22,630 nucleotides of DNA from Treponema sp. UBA6988 (lineage in GTDB: Bacteria; Spirochaetota; Spirochaetia; Treponematales; Treponemataceae): the NCBI GenBank assembly GCA_002448445.1, contig DJYC01000072.1, forward strand, positions 1 to 22,630, in the 5' to 3' direction. Position numbers and translations under genes: made by a program. The notes beneath the pieces were generated by a model that was not told the DNA's origin, did not search any database, and saw only the letters and a program-made list of their open reading frames with translations. This document shows, piece by piece, positions 14,932-21,928 of the stretch. Every line of letters begins with the position of its first letter. The first letter of the stretch is position 1.

Positions 14932-16041
14932 TCAGTTTTCCTTGCTTCCAAGGACTTTCGCCGTTATTTCCTGTGTCACACGGATTTTTTCTTCGGCGAC
15001 AGTTGCAATGTGGCTGGGCATGTAGAGGGAACGGTCCCGTTTTAGCCCAAGGAAGCGGGCAAAGATGGGGTCCGTCTGTTGAACAGGTCCGTAGCCAGGA
15101 GTGGGGTTTCCAGGAACATCACCTATGTCAAAGCTGCCAAAAATCAGGTCAGGGCTTGCCGAATGAAGGACAGCTCCACCGTCATTAAGGCCATCGTCAG
15201 ACAGGGCAAAGACAAAAGTTCCCTTTTTTATGTCCAGCATCTTTGCAAGGGAATTATAGGAATCAAGGAGATTCTGATGCTTTTGCATAGTGGCCTCCTT
15301 GTAGGCCTTCTTGTTGTAGAGCTTAGCCCACCGCATAAGGGGCCTTCTGAAAGGCTTAAAGTCCCGCCAATCGTTGAACCAGTGCAGGTCCTCCGGGAAG
15401 AAGTCCGCCGCATAGACCGTATAGCCGTCGTGGGCAAGCTTTACAAGTATTGGCTCGTAGTCCTGGATTGCAGAACATTCATTGGGAACAAAAAGCACGA
15501 TGTTTTCATCCTCTGCAGAAGCTGAATCTCCAGCGGAAGTGGCTGCGTCTTGAGATTTTGGAGAAAGCGCCCGGTACCTTTTTACCAGCGCTGAATTCAG
15601 GGCAAAAATTTTGTCGATTCGCTTAAATCCCTGCGAAAAATTGCCGTAAAATGAATAAGAGCTTTCTCTTACATTGAATTTCTTAAGGTTTGCTTTTGAC
15701 GGCCTGTAGTAAAGCACAAAAACCAGGAGCACTGCCGCAAGAATCAAATTCAATATGGAGCTAAGGACAAAGAGAATGCTGTAGTGGTCAACAACCAGCT
15801 TGGCCCTAAAGCGCAAGAGCGAGCGGAAGTTTATTATAAAGGCAAAAATTGAAAGTGCAAGGTTTGCACATTCGATTGGACCGCATCCGAATGCCAGAAT
15901 GTTCATCAGCGAAACCACTACTGCAATGGACGGAACGGTGGCTATTGGATCCGAGCGGGTATCCTGTATAAAAAAAATGCGCACGCTGGAAATGCCGCAG
16001 AGGAGCAAAACCAGGAGTTGGCTTAAAGTTTGGCTTGTCAT
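14932..16041 (-). CDS. Membrane protein with C-terminal hydrolase-like domain, function unknown
   Basis: A 369-residue protein. The first 110 residues contain about four membrane helices. The C-terminal half (about 180-369) has an alpha/beta-hydrolase-like strand order: ENIVLFVPNECSAIQDYEPILVKLAHDGYTV resembles the strand-helix entry of such enzymes, then KGTFVFALSDDG stands where a nucleophile elbow would be, and PDLIFGSFDIGD follows. There is no G-x-S-x-G motif, so catalysis is doubtful. The resemblance is from pattern only. The start ATG has no ribosome site; a -10 box (TAGAAT) ends seven bases upstream, so the message may be leaderless. It is divergent from the GHKL-HDOD gene. Confidence 0.72.
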   Translation of the reverse strand: MTSQTLSQLLVLLLCGISSVRIFFIQDTRSDPIATVPSIAVVVSLMNILAFGCGPIECANLALSIFAFIINFRSLLRFRAKLVVDHYSILFVLSSILNLILAAVLLVFVLYYRPSKANLKKFNVRESSYSFYGNFSQGFKRIDKIFALNSALVKRYRALSPKSQDAATSAGDSASAEDENIVLFVPNECSAIQDYEPILVKLAHDGYTVYAADFFPEDLHWFNDWRDFKPFRRPLMRWAKLYNKKAYKEATMQKHQNLLDSYNSLAKMLDIKKGTFVFALSDDGLNDGGAVLHSASPDLIFGSFDIGDVPGNPTPGYGPVQQTDPIFARFLGLKRDRSLYMPSHIATVAEEKIRVTQEITAKVLGSKEN

Positions 16042-16048
16042 GATAAGT

Positions 16049-16078
16049 ATTCTAGCGGAAAAATCATAATTCTGCCAG
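16049..16078 (-). promoter_or_regulatory. Candidate promoter of the 16041 gene, seven bases from its ATG
   Basis: On the minus strand CTGGCA (complement of 16073-16078), 18 bases, TAGAAT (complement of 16049-16054). Only seven bases separate the -10 box from the start codon, and no Shine-Dalgarno sequence is visible. Confidence 0.4.
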
Positions 16079-16085
16079 ATGTTAT

Positions 16086-16113
16086 TTGAATATTTTAATA
16101 ATTGTGGTATAGT
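16086..16113 (+). promoter_or_regulatory. Candidate promoter of the GHKL-HDOD gene
   Basis: TTGAAT (16086-16091), 16 bases, TATAGT (16108-16113), followed by a 30-base leader with AAGGAA before the ATG. Its -35 box is seven bases from that of the divergent gene. Confidence 0.5.
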
Positions 16114-16152
16114 TAATAAAAGGGGCTAAGACCCTAAGCATAAGGAAATTAA

Positions 16153-17652
16153 ATGGCACAAGAAAAAAGAATTAAAGTTGACGTAGAAAAAGTCCGCAAG
16201 GCCATAGAATCTGGAATTCCGCTAACAGTCACTACTTACACCCTTCCCCACGAAATAGAGGAATATGCGTGTGACATCCTAAAAACCTTTTTGACCGAAC
16301 TGGATCAGGCTCAAATGGCAGACAGCCTTATCTACTGCCTAAAAGAGCTTGCCAACAACGGAAAAAAAGCCAACACAAAGCGCGTTTATTTTGAAGAAAA
16401 AGGCTTAGACATAAACGACAAGGCTGACTATGAACTTGGAATGAAGAATTTCAAGATGGACACCATGTCCAACATAAACTACTACCTTAACCAGCAAAAG
16501 GACAAGGGGCTCTACATAAAAATTTCCATGCAGACCCGCAACAACAAAATCAAGGTGGAAGTTAGAAACCGCGTAGAACTTACGAATTTTGAATACAAGC
16601 GCATCCACGACAAGATTACCCGTGCCCAGATGTACAATTCCGTAGAAGAAGGAATCGCATCCCTTCTGGACGACAGCGAAGGTGCAGGACTTGGCCTTGT
16701 AATCATGATTCTTGTACTAAAGAAAATAGGCGTTACAGAAGAAAACTACCAGGTTATAAGCGAAAACGGCGAAACCATAACCCGCATGATTCTGCCTTTC
16801 AGCGGAAAGTCCACATCCGACATCACAGACATTTCTAGCGAATTTGTTAAGCTCATAGACGGCCTTCCTGAATTCCCGGAAAACATTACGGAAATCAACA
16901 GGATAATCAACGACCCCAACAGCCAGATGAGCGACATTGCGCTTAAGATTTCCAACGACGTTTCCCTTACAACCGAATTGCTTAAGCTTGTAAACTCTGC
17001 GGCCTTCTCTTTGTCTACGCCATGCCATTCAATTGGCGACGCTGTAAAGCTTGTAGGCCTTAGGGGAATCAAAAACCTTCTATATAGTATTGGCTCCATG
17101 AAAGCCCTTACCGAAGATTCCAACGAAGAAATTAAGGCTCTCTGGACCCACGCATACAGAATAGCCTTCTATTCATACAACCTGGCACGCAACTTCCTGC
17201 GCACAGACAAAAAATGCGTTGACGACAGCTACGTTTGTGGCCTTTTGCACGACATGGGTAAAATCATCTTTGAGACAGCCCATCCCGAAGTTCTGGACAA
17301 AATAAGTGCCATGTGCGAGGAACGCGGAGTTTCCAAGAACCTCTTTGAGCGTATGTTTGCAGGCGTAAACCACGGAGACGTTGGCTCCCTAATTGCAAAA
17401 AAGTGGAACTTCCCGGAAGTAATCATCAATGCAATCCGCTACCACCACGACCCGCTTAGCGCACCGGAGGACTTCCGCAAGATTACCACGCTCATCTACT
17501 TTGCAGACATGCTTTCACATTACAGCGAAGGAAACTTTGACTATTCCCTCATAGAACCTTCCGCCCTCAAAATGTTTGGCATTACTAGCGAAGAAGCTCT
17601 TAAAGTCTTGGCAGACAAGCTGGACAATTCCTTTAAGAAGGAACAGCACTAA
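16153..17652 (+). CDS. GHKL-ATPase-like / HDOD fusion signalling protein
   Basis: A 499-residue soluble protein with two parts. Residues about 25-218 look like a histidine-kinase-type ATPase fold: LKELANNGKKAN (63-74) is an N-box and EGAGLGLVIM (176-185) a G2-box, but the intervening D-x-G-x-G is replaced by VRNRVEL, and there is no phospho-acceptor His domain or receiver. Residues about 235-490 form an HDOD domain (EFPENITEINRIINDP, then NDVSLTTELLKLVNSAAF). Unusually, the metal-dependent HD residues are all present: H333, H366-D367 (LHDMGK), H407, H431-H432 and D452. It may thus be an active phosphohydrolase gated by an ATPase-like sensor (inference). It has its own promoter and AAGGAA site. 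Confidence 0.8.
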   Translation: MAQEKRIKVDVEKVRKAIESGIPLTVTTYTLPHEIEEYACDILKTFLTELDQAQMADSLIYCLKELANNGKKANTKRVYFEEKGLDINDKADYELGMKNFKMDTMSNINYYLNQQKDKGLYIKISMQTRNNKIKVEVRNRVELTNFEYKRIHDKITRAQMYNSVEEGIASLLDDSEGAGLGLVIMILVLKKIGVTEENYQVISENGETITRMILPFSGKSTSDITDISSEFVKLIDGLPEFPENITEINRIINDPNSQMSDIALKISNDVSLTTELLKLVNSAAFSLSTPCHSIGDAVKLVGLRGIKNLLYSIGSMKALTEDSNEEIKALWTHAYRIAFYSYNLARNFLRTDKKCVDDSYVCGLLHDMGKIIFETAHPEVLDKISAMCEERGVSKNLFERMFAGVNHGDVGSLIAKKWNFPEVIINAIRYHHDPLSAPEDFRKITTLIYFADMLSHYSEGNFDYSLIEPSALKMFGITSEEALKVLADKLDNSFKKEQH

Positions 17653-17861
17653 AAAATTCTTTCTTTTCTCTTTTTGGAGCACAGGCCTTGGTTTACTGTG
17701 TCCGGCACTCCGTGTCCGGCCAGACTCCTTGGCATTTTTCCCCACCTTTCTAAAACAAGCAGCGCCACGGATGGCGCGTCATCTCTTTGCAAAGCAACCT
17801 GTGACTTTTCGTAAGAAAAGTCATGGATAAAAATTGCATGGAAGCAATTTTTATCCATGGG
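17653..17861. repeat. Chain of intergenic hairpins between convergent genes
   Basis: No gene is visible. In order: a partial tandem repeat with GTGTCCGG at 17698-17705 and 17712-17719; hairpin GCGCC-ACGGAT-GGCGC (17762-17777); palindrome CTTTGCAAAG (17785-17794); hairpin GACTTTTC-GTAA-GAAAAGTC (17803-17822); and a perfect 16-base hairpin with loop ATGGAA (17822-17859). The last ends at the stop of the leftward methyltransferase gene. They may terminate both convergent transcripts, but there is no T tract. Confidence 0.6.
17822..17859. repeat. Perfect 16-base inverted repeat with ATGGAA loop
   Basis: CATGGATAAAAATTGC (17822-17837) and its exact complement (17844-17859) flank the six-base loop ATGGAA. 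The arms are AT-rich in the middle. Its left arm shares its first base with the end of the GACTTTTC hairpin. It probably acts as a bidirectional transcript end for the HDOD and methyltransferase genes. Confidence 0.7.
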
Positions 17862-18680
17862 CTAGGCTTGGTTTTGCAAAGCCTGCACCCAGGCCTGCAT
17901 TAGTATTCCAAAGGCAACTCCCACGTTAAGAGAGGCCTTTAACCCCGTCATGGGAATGGTCACATGCCCGTAGGTGGCTTTCCTTAAGGCTTCCGGGCTA
18001 ACCCCCAGTTCTTCAGAGCCTATTATTACAATCCCCTCTTTTGGAAATTTAAATTCCCCAATTGGAGTTCCGCCTGTTTCAAGGACAAATATGGGCTTGT
18101 CTTGGGGCAGCTCATCCAAAGAGCAGCGAGTATAGCCCAAGGTTTCTATGCAGCCCATTGAGCTTCTAACAGCCTTGCTTTGAGCCGGATCCGTGCACTG
18201 GGGGGAAATGTAGACTTTTTCGCAGCCCATAGCCTCTGCGGTACGGAAGATGGAGCCCACGTTAAAGGGAGAGCGTATGTCTTCTGCGTAAACACATACT
18301 CCAGGGAAGAATTTGCGGTTTTCTACTGTATTGCCTTCTGCTGAATGTGGGGCAATCACCAAGTCCCACTCTGCTGGAAAAGTGCCTATTATGGCCAAAA
18401 GTGCGTTTCTTGCCAAGTTGCAGACCCGCCTTTCGTCAAATGGCTGGGTTTCCAAAAGGGAATTTAGCTGGGAATATGCATCTGGGGAAAGCTTTGGGTC
18501 TTGGAGCACAATCCGCACAAGGGCTTTTGTGTAGTCAGCACGGCTCATCTTGGCAAAGTTATATTCTGTGCCTTTTTCTGCAATACCTGCAATGTCGCGC
18601 TCAAGTTCACCAAAACAAAGGGCCAGCTTGCGTCTTTTTTGGCCGGCCCCTAGCTGAAAGAGTTTTTCTGGGTCTATCAT
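17862..18680 (-). CDS. TrmH/SpoU-family RNA 2'-O-methyltransferase
   Basis: A 272-residue SPOUT enzyme transferring methyl from SAM to a ribose 2'-OH of rRNA or tRNA. Motif 1 is EDIRSPFNVGSIFRTAEAMG, motif 2 is IIGSEELGVSPEAL, and motif 3 is IPMTGLKASLNVGVAFGI, which together form the trefoil-knot SAM site. About 120 N-terminal residues are charged and helical and could be a substrate-recognition extension. It starts 9 bases after the stop of the alcohol-dehydrogenase-like gene, with only a weak GCGGG ribosome site, so the two are co-transcribed. The target nucleotide is unknown. Confidence 0.92.
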   Translation of the reverse strand: MIDPEKLFQLGAGQKRRKLALCFGELERDIAGIAEKGTEYNFAKMSRADYTKALVRIVLQDPKLSPDAYSQLNSLLETQPFDERRVCNLARNALLAIIGTFPAEWDLVIAPHSAEGNTVENRKFFPGVCVYAEDIRSPFNVGSIFRTAEAMGCEKVYISPQCTDPAQSKAVRSSMGCIETLGYTRCSLDELPQDKPIFVLETGGTPIGEFKFPKEGIVIIGSEELGVSPEALRKATYGHVTIPMTGLKASLNVGVAFGILMQAWVQALQNQA

Positions 18681-18689
18681 ACCCGCATA

Positions 18690-19838
18690 TTAGTACGCGG
18701 TTTTGATTATGTCAAACAGGTCGTCGCTTGTCATGCTGCGCTGCATTGAGTTTATAAGCTCAATTTCCCCTGCATCTTCTGCACAGAGAGAAAGCTGCTC
18801 AATGGAAACATTCAGGTCCTTTAGGCGGGCCGGAAGGTTAGCCTTGGCAATGTGCTGCCTTACATACTCTGCAAAAGCCGTAACCGCTTCGTTGTCAGGG
18901 GTCTCCTGTGGGCAAGCACGGACTATGCGAGAAAGCTTTGCAAGGCGGTCTGAGCGGAATTTAGCGGCATCTTCTATGATGTGCGGGAACAAGATTGAAG
19001 TTGAAAGTGAACGGGAAATCTTGTAGCGGGCATTAATGCAGAGCGAAAGCAGTGTGCTTGCTCCGATTGAACTGGAAGCGGCTGCCAAAGATGCCATACA
19101 ACCGGCCTGGCTGTAAAGAACTTCCTGAGGAGTCGTAATTGTAAGAGTTGGCGAACCGTCCATTGCGTAGCTCAAAAGTTCAGCGGATTTTTCTGCAATC
19201 ATGTCGCTAAAGAAGGTTGCCTTCTGGTTCAAATATGCTTCGGTTGCAAGACAAAGCGTTTCTATTGCCATGGATGCGGTCTGGTTTTCCGTCAAAGTGC
19301 TTGTAAGGTTGGGGTCAAAGAGGACAAGCTTGCACAAATTGGGCTGGGTCTTAAGAATCTTTACCTTTGAAGAGCGGGCATCATTTATTGTGATGCAGTT
19401 CGTAAAGATAAAGCTGTCGCGCATTGTGGTTGGAACTGCAACAAGAGGAAGCGGGGCTGTGGTGGGCATTGTTCCGTCCAAAAAGTCGTAGAGCTCGTGG
19501 GTTTCGTGGTAAAGGGAGGCTACCGCACGCGCTACATTCAAAGTCTTTGCACCGCCAACCGCAATTATGCAGTGAACGTGGGCTTCGCGGGCAAGACGCA
19601 GCGCATCAGCAACAACCTGGGTGTCTGCGCCCTCAGGAATTTCGTCAAAAGTAAAGAAGTCTATTTTGCGGTCTGTTAAAGTGTTGGTGATTTTTTCTGC
19701 ATTGCCGACTTGCTTTAAGATTGGGTCTATTATAACCATGAATTTGCTGCCGTAGTCGCGGATATACTGTCCAAGGCGGCTGGTTGTATAAGATCCCAGT
19801 ACAATGTTCGGTTGAATCCTAAAAATAAAATCAGACAT
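18690..19838 (-). CDS. Iron-alcohol-dehydrogenase-fold protein lacking metal ligands
   Basis: A 382-residue member of the iron-containing alcohol dehydrogenase/glycerol dehydrogenase superfamily by overall pattern: an N-terminal dinucleotide half with IIAVGGAKTLNVARAVAS, then PLVAVPTTMRDS, LVLFDPNLTSTL, and a helical C-terminal half. Key residues differ. The usual Asp of the GGGSxxD NAD motif is Val (V102), the metal site D-A-L-x-H reads E193-T-L-C-L197, the next His (G-L-V-H) is T262, and the last (P-H-G) is R276. It is therefore probably not a metal-dependent dehydrogenase. The start is taken at MSDFIF with GGGAG upstream; an ATG five codons earlier overlaps that ribosome site. The methyltransferase gene follows in the same transcript. 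Confidence 0.8.
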   Translation of the reverse strand: MSDFIFRIQPNIVLGSYTTSRLGQYIRDYGSKFMVIIDPILKQVGNAEKITNTLTDRKIDFFTFDEIPEGADTQVVADALRLAREAHVHCIIAVGGAKTLNVARAVASLYHETHELYDFLDGTMPTTAPLPLVAVPTTMRDSFIFTNCITINDARSSKVKILKTQPNLCKLVLFDPNLTSTLTENQTASMAIETLCLATEAYLNQKATFFSDMIAEKSAELLSYAMDGSPTLTITTPQEVLYSQAGCMASLAAASSSIGASTLLSLCINARYKISRSLSTSILFPHIIEDAAKFRSDRLAKLSRIVRACPQETPDNEAVTAFAEYVRQHIAKANLPARLKDLNVSIEQLSLCAEDAGEIELINSMQRSMTSDDLFDIIKTAY

Positions 19839-19853
19839 AATTAACTCCCACAT

Positions 19854-19883
19854 AATTTATCGATATTGTCAGCGGTTCGTCAA
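19854..19883 (-). promoter_or_regulatory. Candidate promoter of the alcohol-dehydrogenase-like gene
   Basis: On the minus strand TTGACG (complement of 19878-19883), 18 bases, TAAATT (complement of 19854-19859), leaving a short leader with GGGAG before the ATG. The -35 box touches a 60-base inverted repeat that lies just upstream. Confidence 0.45.
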
Positions 19884-19941
19884 ACGCGTAAACCAATTTT
19901 GTGTTCCACTCCCGTTGCACACCAAATTGGTTTCCGCGTTT
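19882..19941. repeat. Long inverted repeat upstream of the alcohol-dehydrogenase-like gene
   Basis: Two 23-base arms (19882-19904 and 19919-19941) match as inverted copies at 21 positions; the cores are AAACCAATTT and AAATTGGTTT, flanked by ACGCG and CGCG. The loop is 14 bases. It sits between the flgM terminator and the next promoter and abuts the -35 box. It could be an operator, an attenuation structure or a dispersed repeat. No coding content. Confidence 0.65.
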
Positions 19942-19987
19942 AACACCTAGCAAAACCATACTCAAAAAATATTCACATAGGTATAGG

Positions 19988-20015
19988 AAAAAAAAAGACG
20001 GAAACAAGTTCCGCC
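19988..20015 (-). terminator. Rho-independent terminator of flgM
   Basis: On the minus strand GGCGGAA (complement of 20009-20015), a five-base loop and TTCCGTC (complement of 19997-20003), with one G-U pair, are followed by nine T (complement of 19988-19996). Another inverted repeat, CAGCCGT/ACGGCTG (20035-20041/20059-20065), lies between it and the flgM stop. Confidence 0.82.
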
Positions 20016-20087
20016 TTTTATCTAGTGAATAAGTCAGCCGTACAAAGTCTTAACCCTGACGGCTGCTTTTTAAATAAACGCCGGAGA

Positions 20088-20375
20088 TTACAGGCCGTAT
20101 GCGCTCAAGATACGATCTGCCGTGGCTGCGATGGTTGCATCGTTAAGATAGTTCGGATCCTGAATCTTAAGTTTAACCTGCTCAACTAAGTCCTGGCGAA
20201 CATCCGGTGTTTCCTCTGCGACCTGGTGCATGTAGTATGCATCAGCCATAGCCTTTGCCTCTTCAGAAACATTGATTTCATCGGGTGCAGACTTTGCATT
20301 GCTTACAGCTGCAGCCCTCTTTGCGTTCTGAAGATTGTTAACCGGGTTAATCCCGTAAACCTTGTCTATCATCAT
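20088..20375 (-). CDS. flgM: Anti-sigma-28 factor FlgM
   Basis: A 95-residue negative regulator that binds sigma-28 (FliA) until it is exported through the completed flagellar hook. The N-terminal DKVYGINPVNN and the EINVSEEAKAMADA segment match FlgM, and the C-terminal sigma-binding region PDVRQDLVEQVKLKIQDPNYL is diagnostic. AAGGAGG lies ten bases before the first of two adjacent ATGs. It is monocistronic, with a sigma-28-type promoter upstream and a strong terminator downstream, as expected for autogenous feedback. Confidence 0.93.
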   Translation of the reverse strand: MMIDKVYGINPVNNLQNAKRAAAVSNAKSAPDEINVSEEAKAMADAYYMHQVAEETPDVRQDLVEQVKLKIQDPNYLNDATIAATADRILSAYGL

Positions 20376-20396
20376 AATTAACCTGCCTCCTTTTTA

Positions 20397-20423
20397 TTAT
20401 CGGAACTGACTTCTAAAAGTTTA
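20397..20423 (-). promoter_or_regulatory. Sigma-28 (FliA) promoter of flgM
   Basis: On the minus strand TAAACTTT (complement of 20416-20423), 11 bases, TCCGATAA (complement of 20397-20404). Against the enterobacterial consensus TAAAGTTT-N11-GCCGATAA this is 14 of 16 matches with exact spacing. Confidence 0.85.
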
Positions 20424-20461
20424 GCACTTTTGCTTTAAAACTACGCTATTTATAGTGTTTC

Positions 20462-21172
20462 TCACTCGCCGTCAGCCTCATTTTCCGCTTTTGAAGTTGC
20501 CTTGTTGCCGGAAATAAAGACCGCAAATTCACCCAAAACCTTGCTTCTGGACGAATAATCCTCATAAATTTCCTTGGCAGTGCCGTCATTTATCTCTTCG
20601 TGAAGCTTTGTAAGCTCCCTGCCAACAACAATGCGCCTTTCACCGTCAATTTCCGCTATGTCTGCCAGCAATTTTACCACGCGGAAGGGGCTTTCGTAAA
20701 CAATGCAAGCCGCAGGAGTGCCCATAAGCTCGCGCAAACGGCTTCTTCTTCTGCCTGGCTTGGGCGAAAGAAAGCCTTCAAAGACCAGAGTCTTGCCGCC
20801 GGAACCAGCCACGCTTGCCAAAGTTGCAAATGCGCTTGGCCCCGGAATTGGTATTACCCTGTGGCCAGCACTGCGGGCTTTTTCTGCAAGAACCGCCCCC
20901 GGATCGCTTATGCCCGGAGTGCCCGCATCGCTTGCATAGGCCACCTTTTGCCCCTTGTCCAGCATCTGTATAATCTTTTCCGAAGCAAAGCCCTCGTTCT
21001 GCGCGCGGCAGCTTACCAAAGGCTTACGGATTTCAAAATGCGTTAAAAGCTCAAGGGTGTGGCGGGTATCTTCTGCCGCAATAACATCCACAGACTTGAA
21101 TGTTTCCAGCGCACGGAAGGTAATGTCGCCAAGGTTGCCAATCGGCGTACCCACAATGTATAATTCAGACAC
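20462..21172 (-). CDS. rsmI: 16S rRNA (cytidine 2'-O)-methyltransferase RsmI
   Basis: A 236-residue SAM-dependent enzyme of the tetrapyrrole-methylase fold that modifies C1402 of 16S rRNA. LYIVGTPIGNLGDITFRAL is the family N-terminus, EDTR (34-37) follows, then SDAGTPGISDPG (81-92) and PIPGPSAFATLAS. It is shorter than the roughly 285-residue E. coli protein and seems to lack the C-terminal domain. Initiation is at GTG; there is no ribosome site, and a good promoter (TTGAAA, 17, TATTAT) ends six bases before the GTG, pointing to a leaderless message. The next gene downstream, flgM, has its own promoter. Confidence 0.95.
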   Translation of the reverse strand: MSELYIVGTPIGNLGDITFRALETFKSVDVIAAEDTRHTLELLTHFEIRKPLVSCRAQNEGFASEKIIQMLDKGQKVAYASDAGTPGISDPGAVLAEKARSAGHRVIPIPGPSAFATLASVAGSGGKTLVFEGFLSPKPGRRRSRLRELMGTPAACIVYESPFRVVKLLADIAEIDGERRIVVGRELTKLHEEINDGTAKEIYEDYSSRSKVLGEFAVFISGNKATSKAENEADGE

Positions 21173-21178
21173 AAATAT

Positions 21179-21207
21179 ATAATACAGGTAAATCTAAATT
21201 CTTTCAA
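21179..21207 (-). promoter_or_regulatory. Promoter of rsmI, six bases from the GTG start
   Basis: On the minus strand TTGAAA (complement of 21202-21207), 17 bases, TATTAT (complement of 21179-21184). The start codon begins after six more bases, at the predicted transcription start. It is nearly identical in layout to the yhbY promoter. Confidence 0.6.
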
Positions 21208-21237
21208 TACTTAAAGATGTAAGGCATTATATTTTAA

Positions 21238-21265
21238 TTGAACTTTGCCAGAAGTATGCTATACT
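21238..21265 (+). promoter_or_regulatory. Promoter of the cyclase gene
   Basis: TTGAAC (21238-21243), 16 bases, TATACT (21260-21265) with a TG one base upstream of the -10 box (extended -10). TTTTAATTGAA occurs as a direct repeat at 21232-21242 and 21265-21275, three helical turns apart, flanking the promoter. Confidence 0.5.
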
Positions 21266-21295
21266 TTTAATTGAAAGAAAAAAGGAGGCTAAAAA

Positions 21296-21928
21296 ATGCC
21301 TATAAACCAGCATACTTCTACCCCGCAAAAACGCCTTGAAAGCCTTATGACGGCACGGCTCGAACCCGGAGCAGACAAAGAAAAAATAGACAAGCGCATC
21401 TGGGATTCTTTTGGCGAAAAATGGTGCGTCATGTTCACAGACCTTAGCGGCTTTTCCAGGGGGACGGAGAAGTTTGGAATCATCCACTTTATGCAAATCA
21501 TTTTTGAATCCGAGCGGCTTATCCTGCCGATTATCGAAAACTTTGACGGATTTTTGATTAAGAGCGAGGGGGACAGTCTGCTTATGCTATTCAAGCGCCC
21601 CGAAAAGGCACTTTTGTGCTGCAAGAAAATCCACGCGATTCTGCATGAATACAACAAGACAAAAAGCGAGGAAGAGCAAATCCTGCTGTGCGTTGGGCTT
21701 GGCTATGGCGACATTCTGAACATTGGCTTTGCGGATGTTTTTGGCGCAGAAGTGAATGCCGCAAGCAAACTTGGTGAAGACACGGCAAAGTCATGGGAAA
21801 TTCTTGTAACCGAAAACGTAAAAAATGAAGTTGAAAAGCTTTCCGGAGACAAGGACCTGTCTTTTGACTTTGAGCAGATTGATTTTGTTCCGCCCGGAGC
21901 CAAGCGGGCCTACAAGGTGACGGTTTAA
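21296..21928 (+). CDS. Class III adenylate/guanylate cyclase domain protein
   Basis: A 210-residue soluble protein consisting almost wholly of one class III cyclase homology domain. The metal-binding aspartates are in FTDLSGFS (D49) and SEGDSLLMLF (D93); K89 and D147 occupy base-recognition positions; DVFGAEVNAASKL places N154 of the transition-state pair but has K158 where the catalytic Arg is normal. A short N-terminal extension (about 40 residues) has no known sensor. It may make a cyclic nucleotide as a homodimer with reduced activity, or be regulatory; substrate choice cannot be read. An excellent AAAGGAGG site precedes the ATG, with its own promoter divergent from rsmI. Confidence 0.85.
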   Translation: MPINQHTSTPQKRLESLMTARLEPGADKEKIDKRIWDSFGEKWCVMFTDLSGFSRGTEKFGIIHFMQIIFESERLILPIIENFDGFLIKSEGDSLLMLFKRPEKALLCCKKIHAILHEYNKTKSEEEQILLCVGLGYGDILNIGFADVFGAEVNAASKLGEDTAKSWEILVTENVKNEVEKLSGDKDLSFDFEQIDFVPPGAKRAYKVTV

